Shown: piece by piece, positions 53,554 through 60,794 of the stretch
How positions within the stretch are numbered: position 1 is the first letter of the stretch
Layout: each line of letters opens with the position of its first letter
Assembly: GCF_027474525.2 (NCBI RefSeq)
Contig: NZ_CP114882.2
Coordinates: 1,736,001-1,800,000 of the forward strand
Length of the DNA: 64,000 nt
Source of the DNA: Flavobacterium lacustre
Lineage (GTDB): Bacteria > Bacteroidota > Bacteroidia > Flavobacteriales > Flavobacteriaceae
Direction: 5' to 3'
Notes under the pieces: model-generated
The model's input: the letters and a program-made list of their open reading frames with translations, nothing else
Databases searched by the model: none
Told to the model about the DNA's origin: nothing
Position numbers and translations under genes: made by a program

Positions 53554-54651
53554 TTATTTTTGGTTTTTTACGGCAACAGCAATTTTAGAATCCGCAGTGC
53601 CATAATAGAGGAACCACTGTTTTTTAAAATAAACTAATCCTTCTACAAAACACACCTCATTTACCTCTCCGGTTTTTTCATAGGGTTTGTCCGGATGAAT
53701 AAAATACTGGTCCATACGGTCTATCAGTTTATATGGATTTTCTTTGTCAAATAATGCCTGACCAGCTGCATAAGTAAATTTTGGCAATTTTGAATCATTG
53801 TAATTTGCCGCATTACTGCCATTATAAATCAATAGAATTCCTTCTTTCTGGAGTAAGGCAAAAGGACCGGGTTCAACTAAACGGCTGTCAAAATACCCCA
53901 TTCGCGGATGTAAAACCGAAATCATTTTCTTATTCTCTTCATTCTCGGCAACTTCCCAGTGTATCAGGTCCTCTGAAGTGGCCAAGTACAAGTCGGTATC
54001 CCCAAAATACATCCAATATTTTCCTTTTATTTTTACTGCTTTGATTTTATCACCCACACGTTCCCCTACTATTGCGCCGGATTTAGACCAAAGATCTTTG
54101 TATTTTTCTTGGTGTAAAACCAATCCATGTTTCGTCCAAGTGGTTAGGTTTTTTGAACTGGCTAAACAGAGTCTGGCTGTTTTTCCATCATAAGAGGTGT
54201 AGGTCATAATATAGGTTCCGTTATCACTTTCTATAATACGGGGATCTTCTACGCCACCTTTCCATTCGTATTGCATCATGTTGTCGTTTTCGGGATAGAA
54301 AACAGGAGCCGCTAGTTTGGTGAAATGGAGACCATCGTCGCTGACAGCTAATCCTAATCGGGAAGTCATTTCATGATCCTGAGCTCTGTAAATCAAATAT
54401 ATTTTACCGTCTTTTACCACAGCAGAAGGATTGAGTACATTGCGTTCTTCCCATTGGACTTTTTTATTGCTTACCGGACAGGTGAATGTTTGATTGGTAT
54501 CCGGAACTAAAATAGGGTTGATGCTGTCAGCTTTGGTAAAGCCTAGTATCGCCCAATCCTGATTTTTTACTGCTTTAGAGACGTTTTGTTGTGCGCTTAT
54601 TTTGCCATTAAACAAAAGGAATAATGATAGCAGGCCTATTATTTTTTTCAT
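53554..54651 (-). CDS. Exported GH130-like glycoside phosphorylase/hydrolase
   Basis: A 365-residue protein with signal peptide (MKKIIGLLSLFLLFNGKISA). The five-bladed propeller repeats are visible: NPSAVVKDGKIYLIYRAQDH, RLGLAVSDDGLHF, GGVEDPRIIESDNGTYIMTY and LASSKNLTTWTKHG. EDPR carries the likely catalytic aspartate. Family members act on beta-mannosides by phosphorolysis or hydrolysis. The secreted location favours hydrolysis, but this is inference. Confidence 0.82.
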   Translation of the reverse strand: MKKIIGLLSLFLLFNGKISAQQNVSKAVKNQDWAILGFTKADSINPILVPDTNQTFTCPVSNKKVQWEERNVLNPSAVVKDGKIYLIYRAQDHEMTSRLGLAVSDDGLHFTKLAAPVFYPENDNMMQYEWKGGVEDPRIIESDNGTYIMTYTSYDGKTARLCLASSKNLTTWTKHGLVLHQEKYKDLWSKSGAIVGERVGDKIKAVKIKGKYWMYFGDTDLYLATSEDLIHWEVAENEENKKMISVLHPRMGYFDSRLVEPGPFALLQKEGILLIYNGSNAANYNDSKLPKFTYAAGQALFDKENPYKLIDRMDQYFIHPDKPYEKTGEVNEVCFVEGLVYFKKQWFLYYGTADSKIAVAVKNQK

Positions 54652-54768
54652 TGGAATAAAAAGATTGGTTTAAAATTATGCTGCTTTCGATCTTCTATCT
54701 TAGCTTCATTTTTGAATTACTGTAAAATAAAGATACTGATTTAATCGTTAAAATTCCTTTTACAAAAA

Positions 54769-54811
54769 AACAAGCCTGTTAAAATAGTTTTTAACAGGCT
54801 TGTTTCACTTT
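54769..54811 (-). terminator. Strong rho-independent terminator after the SHOCT gene
   Basis: AACAAGCCTGTTAAAA (54769-54784) and TTTTAACAGGCTTGTT (54789-54804) form a perfect 16-bp stem with a 4-base loop. On the reverse strand it is followed by a run of T residues and lies 30 bases beyond the stop of the gene at 54835. Confidence 0.92.
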
Positions 54812-54834
54812 GAAATGAGTTGGTGTTTTGCTTT

Positions 54835-55047
54835 TTACTTTTCCTCCAAGATTTTTTTCTTTTCGTCAAATTCTTCGTTTGTGATTTCTCCTTTTGCTAA
54901 TCTTTTTTTCAGGATGTCCAGGGGAGTCTCGGTTTTTGTTCGTTGTCCCGGAATTTCATAGGGTGTTGCAAATATCCATAGTATTAAGATAATCCAAAAT
55001 ATCCACCATAAAAGATGCATGCCCCAAAAGTGATGTTCGTAATACAT
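54835..55047 (-). CDS. Small SHOCT-domain membrane protein
   Basis: A 70-residue protein. An N-terminal tryptophan-rich membrane helix (LLWWIFWIILILWIFA, about 12-27) is followed by the SHOCT motif PLDILKKRLAKGEITNEEFD and a lysine/glutamate end. SHOCT domains are thought to mediate oligomerisation. The role is unknown. It is a single transcription unit with its own terminator. Confidence 0.85.
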   Translation of the reverse strand: MYYEHHFWGMHLLWWIFWIILILWIFATPYEIPGQRTKTETPLDILKKRLAKGEITNEEFDEKKKILEEK

Positions 55048-55161
55048 ATTAGAGTTATTAAGGGGTTAAAATAATATGTAAAGATATGAATTTCAGTTGT
55101 TTAAATTCAATTCATAGAACGATTTTTGTTGGGGATTTTCTGTTTTTTTTGGTTTTGGATT

Positions 55162-55788
55162 CTAATTTTTCTTCTTTAAGCGATTTTTAAATACTTTCTC
55201 GAATTTTTCTAGTTTAGGCTGAATCACTCTTTCGCAATACGGTTGGTTTTTATTGTTTTCGTAATAATTCTGATGATACATTTCTGCTTTATAAAATTTT
55301 GTGAAAGGTTCCAAGGTCGTCACTATTGGGGAGTCGTAAATTTTTGCTTTTTTCAAATCATTGATCACCGCTTGCGCTGCTCTTTTTTGTTCTTCATTTT
55401 TGTAGAAGATGGCAGAACGGTATTGGGTTCCTTCATCGGCACCCTGACGGTTTAAAGTGGTCGGATCATGAACGGTAAAGAAGACTTTGAAAATTTCGTC
55501 CAGATTGGTAACGGTTTTGTCATACGTAATTTGGACTACTTCGGCATAACCGGTTCTTCCGGAAGAAACGGCCTCGTAAGTAGGATCGGGTGTTTTGCCA
55601 CCTGCGTAGCCCGATACTGCCGATTGTACGCCCATCAGGTTTTCATACACCGCTTCTACACACCAGTAACAACCGCCGGCGAGCGTAATGGTTTCCAGAT
55701 TCGATGCTTTTAAGGGTTTAGTCGTGTTTTTGTTTTGTCCCAACATGCTTAATGTGCTGAGCAAACTGATTAAGATTAGCTTTTTCAT
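55162..55788 (-). CDS. msrA: Exported peptide-methionine (S)-S-oxide reductase MsrA
   Basis: A 208-residue enzyme that reduces methionine-S-sulfoxide in proteins. A signal peptide (MKKLILISLLSTLSMLGQ) shows that it works outside the cytoplasm. GGCYWCVEAVYENLMGV (38-54) has the catalytic cysteine C40, and SGYAGGKTPDPTYEAV and DEGTQYRSAIFY are family motifs. I chose ATG 55788, as the upstream ATG at 55821 overlaps msrB and would bury the signal. It lies directly behind msrB. Confidence 0.93.
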   Translation of the reverse strand: MKKLILISLLSTLSMLGQNKNTTKPLKASNLETITLAGGCYWCVEAVYENLMGVQSAVSGYAGGKTPDPTYEAVSSGRTGYAEVVQITYDKTVTNLDEIFKVFFTVHDPTTLNRQGADEGTQYRSAIFYKNEEQKRAAQAVINDLKKAKIYDSPIVTTLEPFTKFYKAEMYHQNYYENNKNQPYCERVIQPKLEKFEKVFKNRLKKKN

Positions 55789-55789
55789 A

Positions 55790-56350
55790 TTATTTGGTAT
55801 CGGGTATAAAATCGAGTGCAATGGAGTTCATGCAGTATCTTTTTCCTGTTGGTTCGGGACCATCATCAAACAAGTGTCCTAAATGTCCGTTGCATCGGCC
55901 GCAAAGCGCTTCGATTCGTTCCATTCCAAGTGAATTGTCTTTTTTGTAGCTTACACTTTCTTTGGATTCCTGTTCAAAAAAACTGGGCCAACCGCAATTG
56001 CTGGCGAATTTTGCTCCGGAACGAAATAATTTGTTGCCACAAGCCGCACAATAATATGTTCCTTTTTCATCGGTGTTCCAATATTTTCCGGTAAAAGGTC
56101 TTTCGGTATCGGCATTTCGGGTGACTTCATATACGTCTTCCGGCAATACTTTTTTCCATTCCGCATCCGAAATGGAAATTTTGTTGGTATCCGTATTCGA
56201 ATAGTACGGGTTTTCGGGTTTACTGATGGTATTTTTCATAGTAATTGCTTTTGATGTATTAGTTGGTGTGCCGGCAGTTTGTCCGCAGGCCGTAAAAATG
56301 AACAACGGCAGTAAGAAGAGCAAGCAACCTAATTGATTTTTTATTTTCAT
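55790..56350 (-). CDS. msrB: Peptide-methionine (R)-S-oxide reductase MsrB, lipoprotein
   Basis: A 186-residue enzyme that reduces the R-sulfoxide. The signal ends in a lipobox (LFIFTAC), so it is probably a periplasm-facing lipoprotein. Two CxxC zinc pairs (CAAC and CGRC) and the catalytic cysteine C173 in RYCMNSIALDF are present, with the CGWPSFFE motif. It lies one base upstream of msrA, so the two form an envelope repair pair. Its promoter region is shared with idi. Confidence 0.93.
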   Translation of the reverse strand: MKIKNQLGCLLFLLPLFIFTACGQTAGTPTNTSKAITMKNTISKPENPYYSNTDTNKISISDAEWKKVLPEDVYEVTRNADTERPFTGKYWNTDEKGTYYCAACGNKLFRSGAKFASNCGWPSFFEQESKESVSYKKDNSLGMERIEALCGRCNGHLGHLFDDGPEPTGKRYCMNSIALDFIPDTK

Positions 56351-56591
56351 ATTTTTTGATTTTTGTTTCCAATGTTCAGCCGTCTTTCTATCAGAATCGG
56401 CGTCTGGTTTACAAAGGAATGTTTTTTATTTTTATTTCAACCTTCTTAATCATTTACGACAAAAGAGTCGTTTTGGTTTTCTGTTTTTCATGTAAAATAA
56501 AATAAACAACACAAGGTATTTATTTCATTATAAAATTATAACATTCAAATATTCAACACTCGTTAAACTTTTCACAATTTCAAAAAGGCTA

Positions 56592-56620
56592 TTGATACCA
56601 TTTCTTTTTTCGTATTTTTG
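56592..56620 (+). promoter_or_regulatory. Probable promoter of idi
   Basis: TTG (56592-56594), an 18-base spacer and TATTTTTG (56613-56620) fit the Bacteroidota promoter with a full TAnnTTTG. The start codon is 17 bases downstream. The rest of the 287-base divergent gap (56351-56637) holds no other recognisable element. Confidence 0.6.
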
Positions 56621-56637
56621 ACGTGTAAAATAGTACC

Positions 56638-57165
56638 ATGTTAGAAGAAAACGTCATATTAGTTAACGAGAACGATGAGCCAATAGGCTTAATGCCAAAA
56701 CTGGAAGCACATGAAAAAGCCGTCTTGCATCGTGCCTTTTCCGTTTTTATTTTAAACGATGCCAAGGAGCTTTTGTTGCAACAACGCGCCCGTCATAAAT
56801 ACCATTCGCCTTTGTTGTGGACCAATACTTGTTGCAGCCATCAAAGGGAAGGAGAAACGAATATTGAGGCAGGAAGCCGACGATTATTTGAAGAAATGGG
56901 TTTTTCAACTCCTATCAAAGAACTTTTTCATTTTATATACAAAGCGCCTTTTGATAATGGATTGACCGAACATGAATTGGATCATGTGATGATTGGTTAT
57001 TACAATGACAATCCTTCGGTTAACCACGAAGAAGTTGAAGATTGGAAATGGATGCGAATTGAAGATGTGAAAACAGATATGGAAATCCATCCCGAATTGT
57101 ATACGGTTTGGTTCAAGATTATTTTTGATGAGTTTTATCATTTCCTTGAAGAACATACTGTTTAA
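56638..57165 (+). CDS. idi: Isopentenyl-diphosphate delta-isomerase (type I)
   Basis: A 175-residue Nudix-fold enzyme interconverting isopentenyl and dimethylallyl diphosphate. LLWTNTCCSHQREGE (about 60-74) carries the active-site cysteine and metal ligands, and SRRLFEEMGF and HELDHVMIGY the remaining acidic ligands. The length is typical for bacterial type I enzymes. Its TAA stop is followed at once by heptamer array 4. Confidence 0.95.
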   Translation: MLEENVILVNENDEPIGLMPKLEAHEKAVLHRAFSVFILNDAKELLLQQRARHKYHSPLLWTNTCCSHQREGETNIEAGSRRLFEEMGFSTPIKELFHFIYKAPFDNGLTEHELDHVMIGYYNDNPSVNHEEVEDWKWMRIEDVKTDMEIHPELYTVWFKIIFDEFYHFLEEHTV

Positions 57166-57262
57166 GGGGATTGGGGGTTTGGGTCTTGGGTGTTAGGTCT
57201 TGGGTGTTAGGTTTTGGGTCATAGGTTTTGGGTTTTTGGTATTGGGTATTGGGTTTTGGAGG
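57166..57262 (+). repeat. G-rich heptamer array (GGGTNTT), site 4
   Basis: Directly after the idi stop the strand reads GGGGATT, GGGGGTTT, GGGTCTT, GGGTGTT, AGGTCTT, GGGTGTT, AGGTTTT, GGGTCAT, AGGTTTT, GGGTTTT, TGGTATT, GGGTATT, GGGTTTT. Unlike the other three sites, both flanking genes point the same way. Confidence 0.9.
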
Positions 57263-57328
57263 CAGGTCTCAAATTACAGAGTATAGGTTTTAATATTTAA
57301 AAATTGGTAATTAACAATCAAATCATTT

Positions 57329-57739
57329 ATGAAAGTAACTATTTCCCGAAAGGCTCATTTTAATGCAGCCCACCGGTTGTATCGCAAGGATTGGACTTTC
57401 GAAAAGAACGATGCCGTTTTTGGTAAATGCAATAATCCGAATTTTCACGGTCATAATTATGAGTTGATTGTAAGTGTAACCGGCGCCATTGATCCCGAGA
57501 CGGGTTATGTGATGGATGTTAAGTTCTTATCTGATATTATAAAGGAAGAAGTAGAAGATTCATTTGATCATAAGAATTTGAATCTGGATGTACCGGAATT
57601 TCAGGATTTGAATCCAACGGCCGAAAACATAGTCGTTGTTATTTGGAACAAAGTCAGAAAAAAAATCAAACCAGAATTGGCATTGGAAGTGGTTCTTTAT
57701 GAAACCCCCCGCAATTTTGTAACCTATAAAGGCGAATAA
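57329..57739 (+). CDS. queD: 6-carboxytetrahydropterin synthase (QueD/PTPS family)
   Basis: A 136-residue enzyme of the 6-pyruvoyl-tetrahydropterin synthase fold. HFNAAHRL near residue 10 and NFHGHNYELIV (about 39-49) supply the three zinc histidines; GYVMDVKFL and DHKNLNLDV follow. It probably works in queuosine precursor synthesis. A biopterin role is the alternative. Its stop overlaps the bcp start (TAATG). Confidence 0.88.
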   Translation: MKVTISRKAHFNAAHRLYRKDWTFEKNDAVFGKCNNPNFHGHNYELIVSVTGAIDPETGYVMDVKFLSDIIKEEVEDSFDHKNLNLDVPEFQDLNPTAENIVVVIWNKVRKKIKPELALEVVLYETPRNFVTYKGE

Positions 57740-58203
57740 TGGCAGCATTACAAAAAGGAGATAAAATTCCTCATTTCAAAGCAAAAGACACAAACGGTAA
57801 TGATTTTGACAGTGCCACACTACTAGGGAAAAAGCCATTGGTAGTTTATTTTTATCCCAAGGATAATACGCCGGGATGTACGGCTCAAGCGTGCAGTTTT
57901 CGTGATCAATACGAAGATTTTACGGATTTGGGTGCGGAGGTTATCGGTGTCAGCAGTGATAGTGTTGCTTCCCATCAAAAATTTGCTAAACAATACCAGC
58001 TTCCTTTTATTCTATTATCCGATGCGAATAAAAAAATCAGAAAACTTTTTGGAGTTCCAACAGGGTTGTTGGGCTTACTACCCGGAAGAGTTACCTATGT
58101 AGCCGATAAAAACGGTATCATACAGCTGATTTTCGACAGCAGTATGATGCCTACGAAGCATATTCCTAAAGCTTTGGAAGCGATTCGGAAATTAGTATCA
58201 TAA
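57739..58203 (+). CDS. bcp: Thioredoxin-dependent peroxiredoxin, Bcp/PrxQ type
   Basis: A 154-residue peroxiredoxin. VVYFYPKDNTPGCTAQACSF (about 35-54) includes the peroxidatic cysteine and, five residues on, the resolving cysteine, the Bcp arrangement. It reduces hydroperoxides using thioredoxin. RVTYVADKNGIIQLIF is the conserved later strand. It is translationally coupled to queD. Confidence 0.94.
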   Translation: MAALQKGDKIPHFKAKDTNGNDFDSATLLGKKPLVVYFYPKDNTPGCTAQACSFRDQYEDFTDLGAEVIGVSSDSVASHQKFAKQYQLPFILLSDANKKIRKLFGVPTGLLGLLPGRVTYVADKNGIIQLIFDSSMMPTKHIPKALEAIRKLVS

Positions 58204-58263
58204 AAAAATTAAATAGTAGTACTTTAATTACGTTAAATTAACGAAATTTGCCAAAAAAACGAA

Positions 58264-59232
58264 ATGAATTCAGCAGTATACCCCCTACAATTTGACCCCA
58301 TTCTGAAAGAAAGAATCTGGGGAGGCGAAAAACTAAACACCTTACTTCATAAACCGATTTCCTCAAAAATTACCGGCGAAAGTTGGGAATTATCAACCGT
58401 AGAAGGCGATGTCAGCGTTATTGCGAACGGAGCTTTAAAAGGAAAGTCATTAACAACTGTTATCAATGAATCTCCCGATGCTATTTTGGGAACCGCTGTT
58501 CATCAACGATTCGGGAAACAATTTCCTTTGCTTTTTAAGTATTTGGATGCCCGTGAAGATTTATCGATACAAGTACATCCTAATGATGTATTGGCAAAAA
58601 AGCGTCATAATTCCTTTGGAAAAACTGAAATGTGGTACGTTCTGCAAGCCGATACCGATGCGAGAATCATTGTTGGTTTCAAAGAAAAATCGAATGCTGC
58701 AGCCTATTTAGAAAGTTTGAAAAACAAAAGTTTACTTTCTTTATTGGATACCATACCCGTACAAGAAGGAGATGTTTTCTTTTTAGAAACCGGGACAGTT
58801 CACGCGATAGGAGCGGGATTAGTTATTGCAGAAATACAACAAACTTCGGATATTACTTATCGTCTGTATGATTTTGATCGTGTAGATGCTCAGGGTAATA
58901 CCAGGGAATTGCATGTTGATTTAGCGTTAGAAGCGATTAATTACGATGTGGTTGAATCCCATAAAAAATACGATAAAGTATTGAATCAGTCCAATGCTGT
59001 AGTGGATTGCCCTTATTTCACCACAAATTTTATTCCGTTAGACGGAGAAATTTCGGTAGTGAATTCCGGTAAAAGCTTTACTGTTTATATGTGTGTTGAG
59101 GGCGCTTTTGAACTTGAATATGATACTGTAACATACGAATACCAAAAAGGCGATACTATTTTAATTCCGGCTGCCATGAATGCGTTCGTTATCAATGGAA
59201 AAGCTTCAATTTTAGAAATTTACATTTCATAG
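58264..59232 (+). CDS. manA: Mannose-6-phosphate isomerase, class I
   Basis: A 322-residue zinc enzyme of cupin fold interconverting fructose-6-phosphate and mannose-6-phosphate, the route to GDP-mannose sugars. LKERIWGGEKL, SIQVHPND and GKTEMWYVL carry metal ligands, and TVHAIGAGLVIAEIQQTSDI the next histidine and the active-site region. It is short relative to the eukaryote-type enzyme but matches the Firmicutes/Bacteroidota type. It could supply the polysaccharide loci. Confidence 0.92.
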   Translation: MNSAVYPLQFDPILKERIWGGEKLNTLLHKPISSKITGESWELSTVEGDVSVIANGALKGKSLTTVINESPDAILGTAVHQRFGKQFPLLFKYLDAREDLSIQVHPNDVLAKKRHNSFGKTEMWYVLQADTDARIIVGFKEKSNAAAYLESLKNKSLLSLLDTIPVQEGDVFFLETGTVHAIGAGLVIAEIQQTSDITYRLYDFDRVDAQGNTRELHVDLALEAINYDVVESHKKYDKVLNQSNAVVDCPYFTTNFIPLDGEISVVNSGKSFTVYMCVEGAFELEYDTVTYEYQKGDTILIPAAMNAFVINGKASILEIYIS

Positions 59233-59254
59233 TCGGGAATAGAAAGATTATGTG

Positions 59255-59262
59255 TACTTTTG
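59255..59262 (+). promoter_or_regulatory. Probable -7 element upstream of the 59289 gene
   Basis: TACTTTTG is an exact TAnnTTTG match 26 bases before the start codon. An upstream TTTC lies near the expected -33 distance but no full TTTG is present. Confidence 0.4.
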
Positions 59263-59288
59263 CAAACGCAAATTAAAATTAAAAAAAA

Positions 59289-59555
59289 ATGGCAAACGTT
59301 AAGAATTTAAAAAAAGACATCAACTACGTTTTAGGAGATATTATTGAAGCTGTATACTTGTTCGAGATTTCAACAACTGGTAAACCAACTACAGAAACTA
59401 ACGCATTAATTGACGAAGCTATTGCAGCTTTTGATGCTTTAATCACTAAAGTGAATGCAAAAAAAGTAGAAGACAAAAAAGCACACTTCAAACAAATTAA
59501 TGTTGAATTGGAACAAACTGCTAATCAATTGATTGCTAAAATCAACGAATTGTAG
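59289..59555 (+). CDS. Conserved small alpha-helical hypothetical protein
   Basis: An 88-residue protein that is almost entirely helical by eye: LKKDINYVLGDIIEAVYLFE, ETNALIDEAIAAFDALITKV, then a lysine-rich turn and FKQINVELEQTANQLIAKIN. No signal peptide or cysteine is present. Regular, optimised-looking codons (GAA, AAA, ACT, GCT) and an A-rich leader suggest strong expression. The function is unknown. It lies between manA and a tRNA-Thr gene. Confidence 0.75.
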   Translation: MANVKNLKKDINYVLGDIIEAVYLFEISTTGKPTTETNALIDEAIAAFDALITKVNAKKVEDKKAHFKQINVELEQTANQLIAKINEL

Positions 59556-59587
59556 TCGAAAAAAAAGCAAAAAAAGTTTGAATTTAT

Positions 59588-59618
59588 TTTGGAAAATTGA
59601 AATTCAGACTTATATTTG
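59588..59618 (+). promoter_or_regulatory. Promoter of tRNA-Thr
   Basis: TTTG (59588-59591), a 19-base spacer and TATATTTG (59611-59618) are an exact fit to the Bacteroidota promoter. The tRNA begins 16 bases downstream. Confidence 0.65.
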
Positions 59619-59633
59619 CACCCGTAATACGTC

Positions 59634-59707
59634 GCCAGCGTAGCTCAGTTGGCTAGAGCAGCTGATTTGTAATCAGCAGGTCGTGGGTTCGAGTCCCTCC
59701 GCCGGCT
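59634..59707 (+). tRNA. tRNA-Thr (anticodon TGT)
   Basis: A 74-base cloverleaf can be drawn. The D arm is GCTC/GAGC, the anticodon stem GCTGA/TCAGC has loop TTTGTAA (anticodon TGT, reading ACA), and the T loop is TTCGAGT. Two non-pairs stand out: A4 against C in the acceptor stem (GCCAGCG with CGCCGGC) and T-T in the T stem (GTGGG with CCCTC). There is no encoded CCA (CTT follows). Confidence 0.93.
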
Positions 59708-59713
59708 CTTAAT

Positions 59714-59746
59714 AAAACCATCTAACTTTTGTTAGATGGTTTTTTG
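59714..59746 (+). terminator. Terminator of tRNA-Thr
   Basis: AAAACCATCTAAC, loop TTTT and GTTAGATGGTTTT make a perfect stem of 13 pairs followed by further T residues. It begins seven bases after the tRNA. The following 59747-59905 stretch shows no convincing gene. Confidence 0.92.
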
Positions 59747-59908
59747 TTTTTGGATGTAATTGGTGTGGCAAGTTGGTTTTTTTAAGGATCGGTTTTGTTT
59801 GTTTTTAAATCCTATAAAATATTTTAAGATTTTTCATTATCGGGATAAGGTTAAAAAAATAGTTTCTTTTTTGGAACGATTATTAAAGAAAATAGTGGTC
59901 ATAAAAAA

Positions 59909-59942
59909 AACGTCTTGTTCTGAAACAAGACGTTTTTTTATT
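59909..59942 (-). terminator. Terminator of the DUF4369 lipoprotein gene (bidirectional)
   Basis: AAAACGTCTTGTT (59909-59921), loop CTGA and AACAAGACGTTTT form a perfect stem flanked by A and T runs, so it can end transcripts in both directions. It lies 18 bases beyond the reverse gene ending at 59960. Confidence 0.9.
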
Positions 59943-59959
59943 TGTAATCTGTAATCGGT

Positions 59960-60670
59960 TTATTTCTGGTTTTTAATTGAAGCGATATATTCGGTTAGTT
60001 TTTTACCGTAAAGCGATTGAGCTACTTTTGGAGTCATCGATTTTTGGATGGTGTCCAAATACTTAATATTGATATCGTATATCTCTGATAAGGCTATGTA
60101 AGGCGCCACTTCGAAGTTTTTATTGTTAATGGCAAAATTAGTTGCATACAGGTACTTTCTTTTGATATTTCCTTCTTGTTTGGCTGAAATACTATCTATT
60201 GTTTTTGTGTTATTGCTTTTGATAGCTTTGAATTTTTTTTCAATTAAATTCAGGTTTTCATCTCTGAAGCGTATGTTTACTTTTTGATATTCTTCATATA
60301 AATCATTGTTTTTTGAGCCTGTAATTTTAGCATCAGAAATATAGGCATCTAAACTGGTTTCAATATTTATTTTTCCTGGTTCTGCAAAGAACATTACATT
60401 ATTGTCAAGAGAATTGCTCACGCCTCTGTCTAAAAATAAATACAGCATCTCCGGTGATTTTAAATCTAAATCACTTTCAAATGCAGCATTTCCGTCGATG
60501 GTAATCGTATCGATAGCTACGAGTGTGGTGTCTACCACTCTTTGAACGTATAAAGTTCCTTTTTTTAATCCTTTTATATTTCCGGTAAGATGCAAGTTTG
60601 TTTTTGATTCTTTTTCGCTACATGCGGCTAAAAGTGTAAGCGTAATTAATGCGATACTAATTTTTTTCAT
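59960..60670 (-). CDS. DUF4369-domain lipoprotein
   Basis: A 236-residue protein. The lipoprotein signal MKKISIALITLTLLAACSEK has a clear lipobox (LLAAC). The N-terminal DUF4369 domain, LTGNIKGLKKGTLYVQRVVD then VAIDTITIDGNAAFESDL, is a beta sandwich often found ahead of thioredoxin-like domains in this phylum; here no thioredoxin CxxC follows, only a helical C-terminal part. I chose ATG 60670, since the upstream extension would precede the signal. The function is unknown. Confidence 0.82.
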   Translation of the reverse strand: MKKISIALITLTLLAACSEKESKTNLHLTGNIKGLKKGTLYVQRVVDTTLVAIDTITIDGNAAFESDLDLKSPEMLYLFLDRGVSNSLDNNVMFFAEPGKINIETSLDAYISDAKITGSKNNDLYEEYQKVNIRFRDENLNLIEKKFKAIKSNNTKTIDSISAKQEGNIKRKYLYATNFAINNKNFEVAPYIALSEIYDINIKYLDTIQKSMTPKVAQSLYGKKLTEYIASIKNQK

Positions 60671-60744
60671 TGGTCTTTTATATTTTGTTGCAAAATAAAG
60701 AAAATTGTTTAAAAGACAGCGGTTCACTTTGCGGAATTTAAAAA

Positions 60745-60775
60745 AAAATCCCAATCTATTTCTAAATTGGGATTT
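60745..60775 (-). terminator. Terminator of the M61 peptidase gene
   Basis: On the reverse strand AAATCCCAAT and ATTGGGATTT pair around a 10-base loop and a T-run follows. It lies 20 bases beyond the peptidase stop. Confidence 0.88.
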
Positions 60776-60794
60776 CTTCAGTTATTTTTAAATT

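Noticed and set aside
59760-59954. Possible 64-residue gene after tRNA-Thr
   Set aside because: Composition is simple AT-rich and it runs through the bidirectional terminator, so it is unlikely to be coding.
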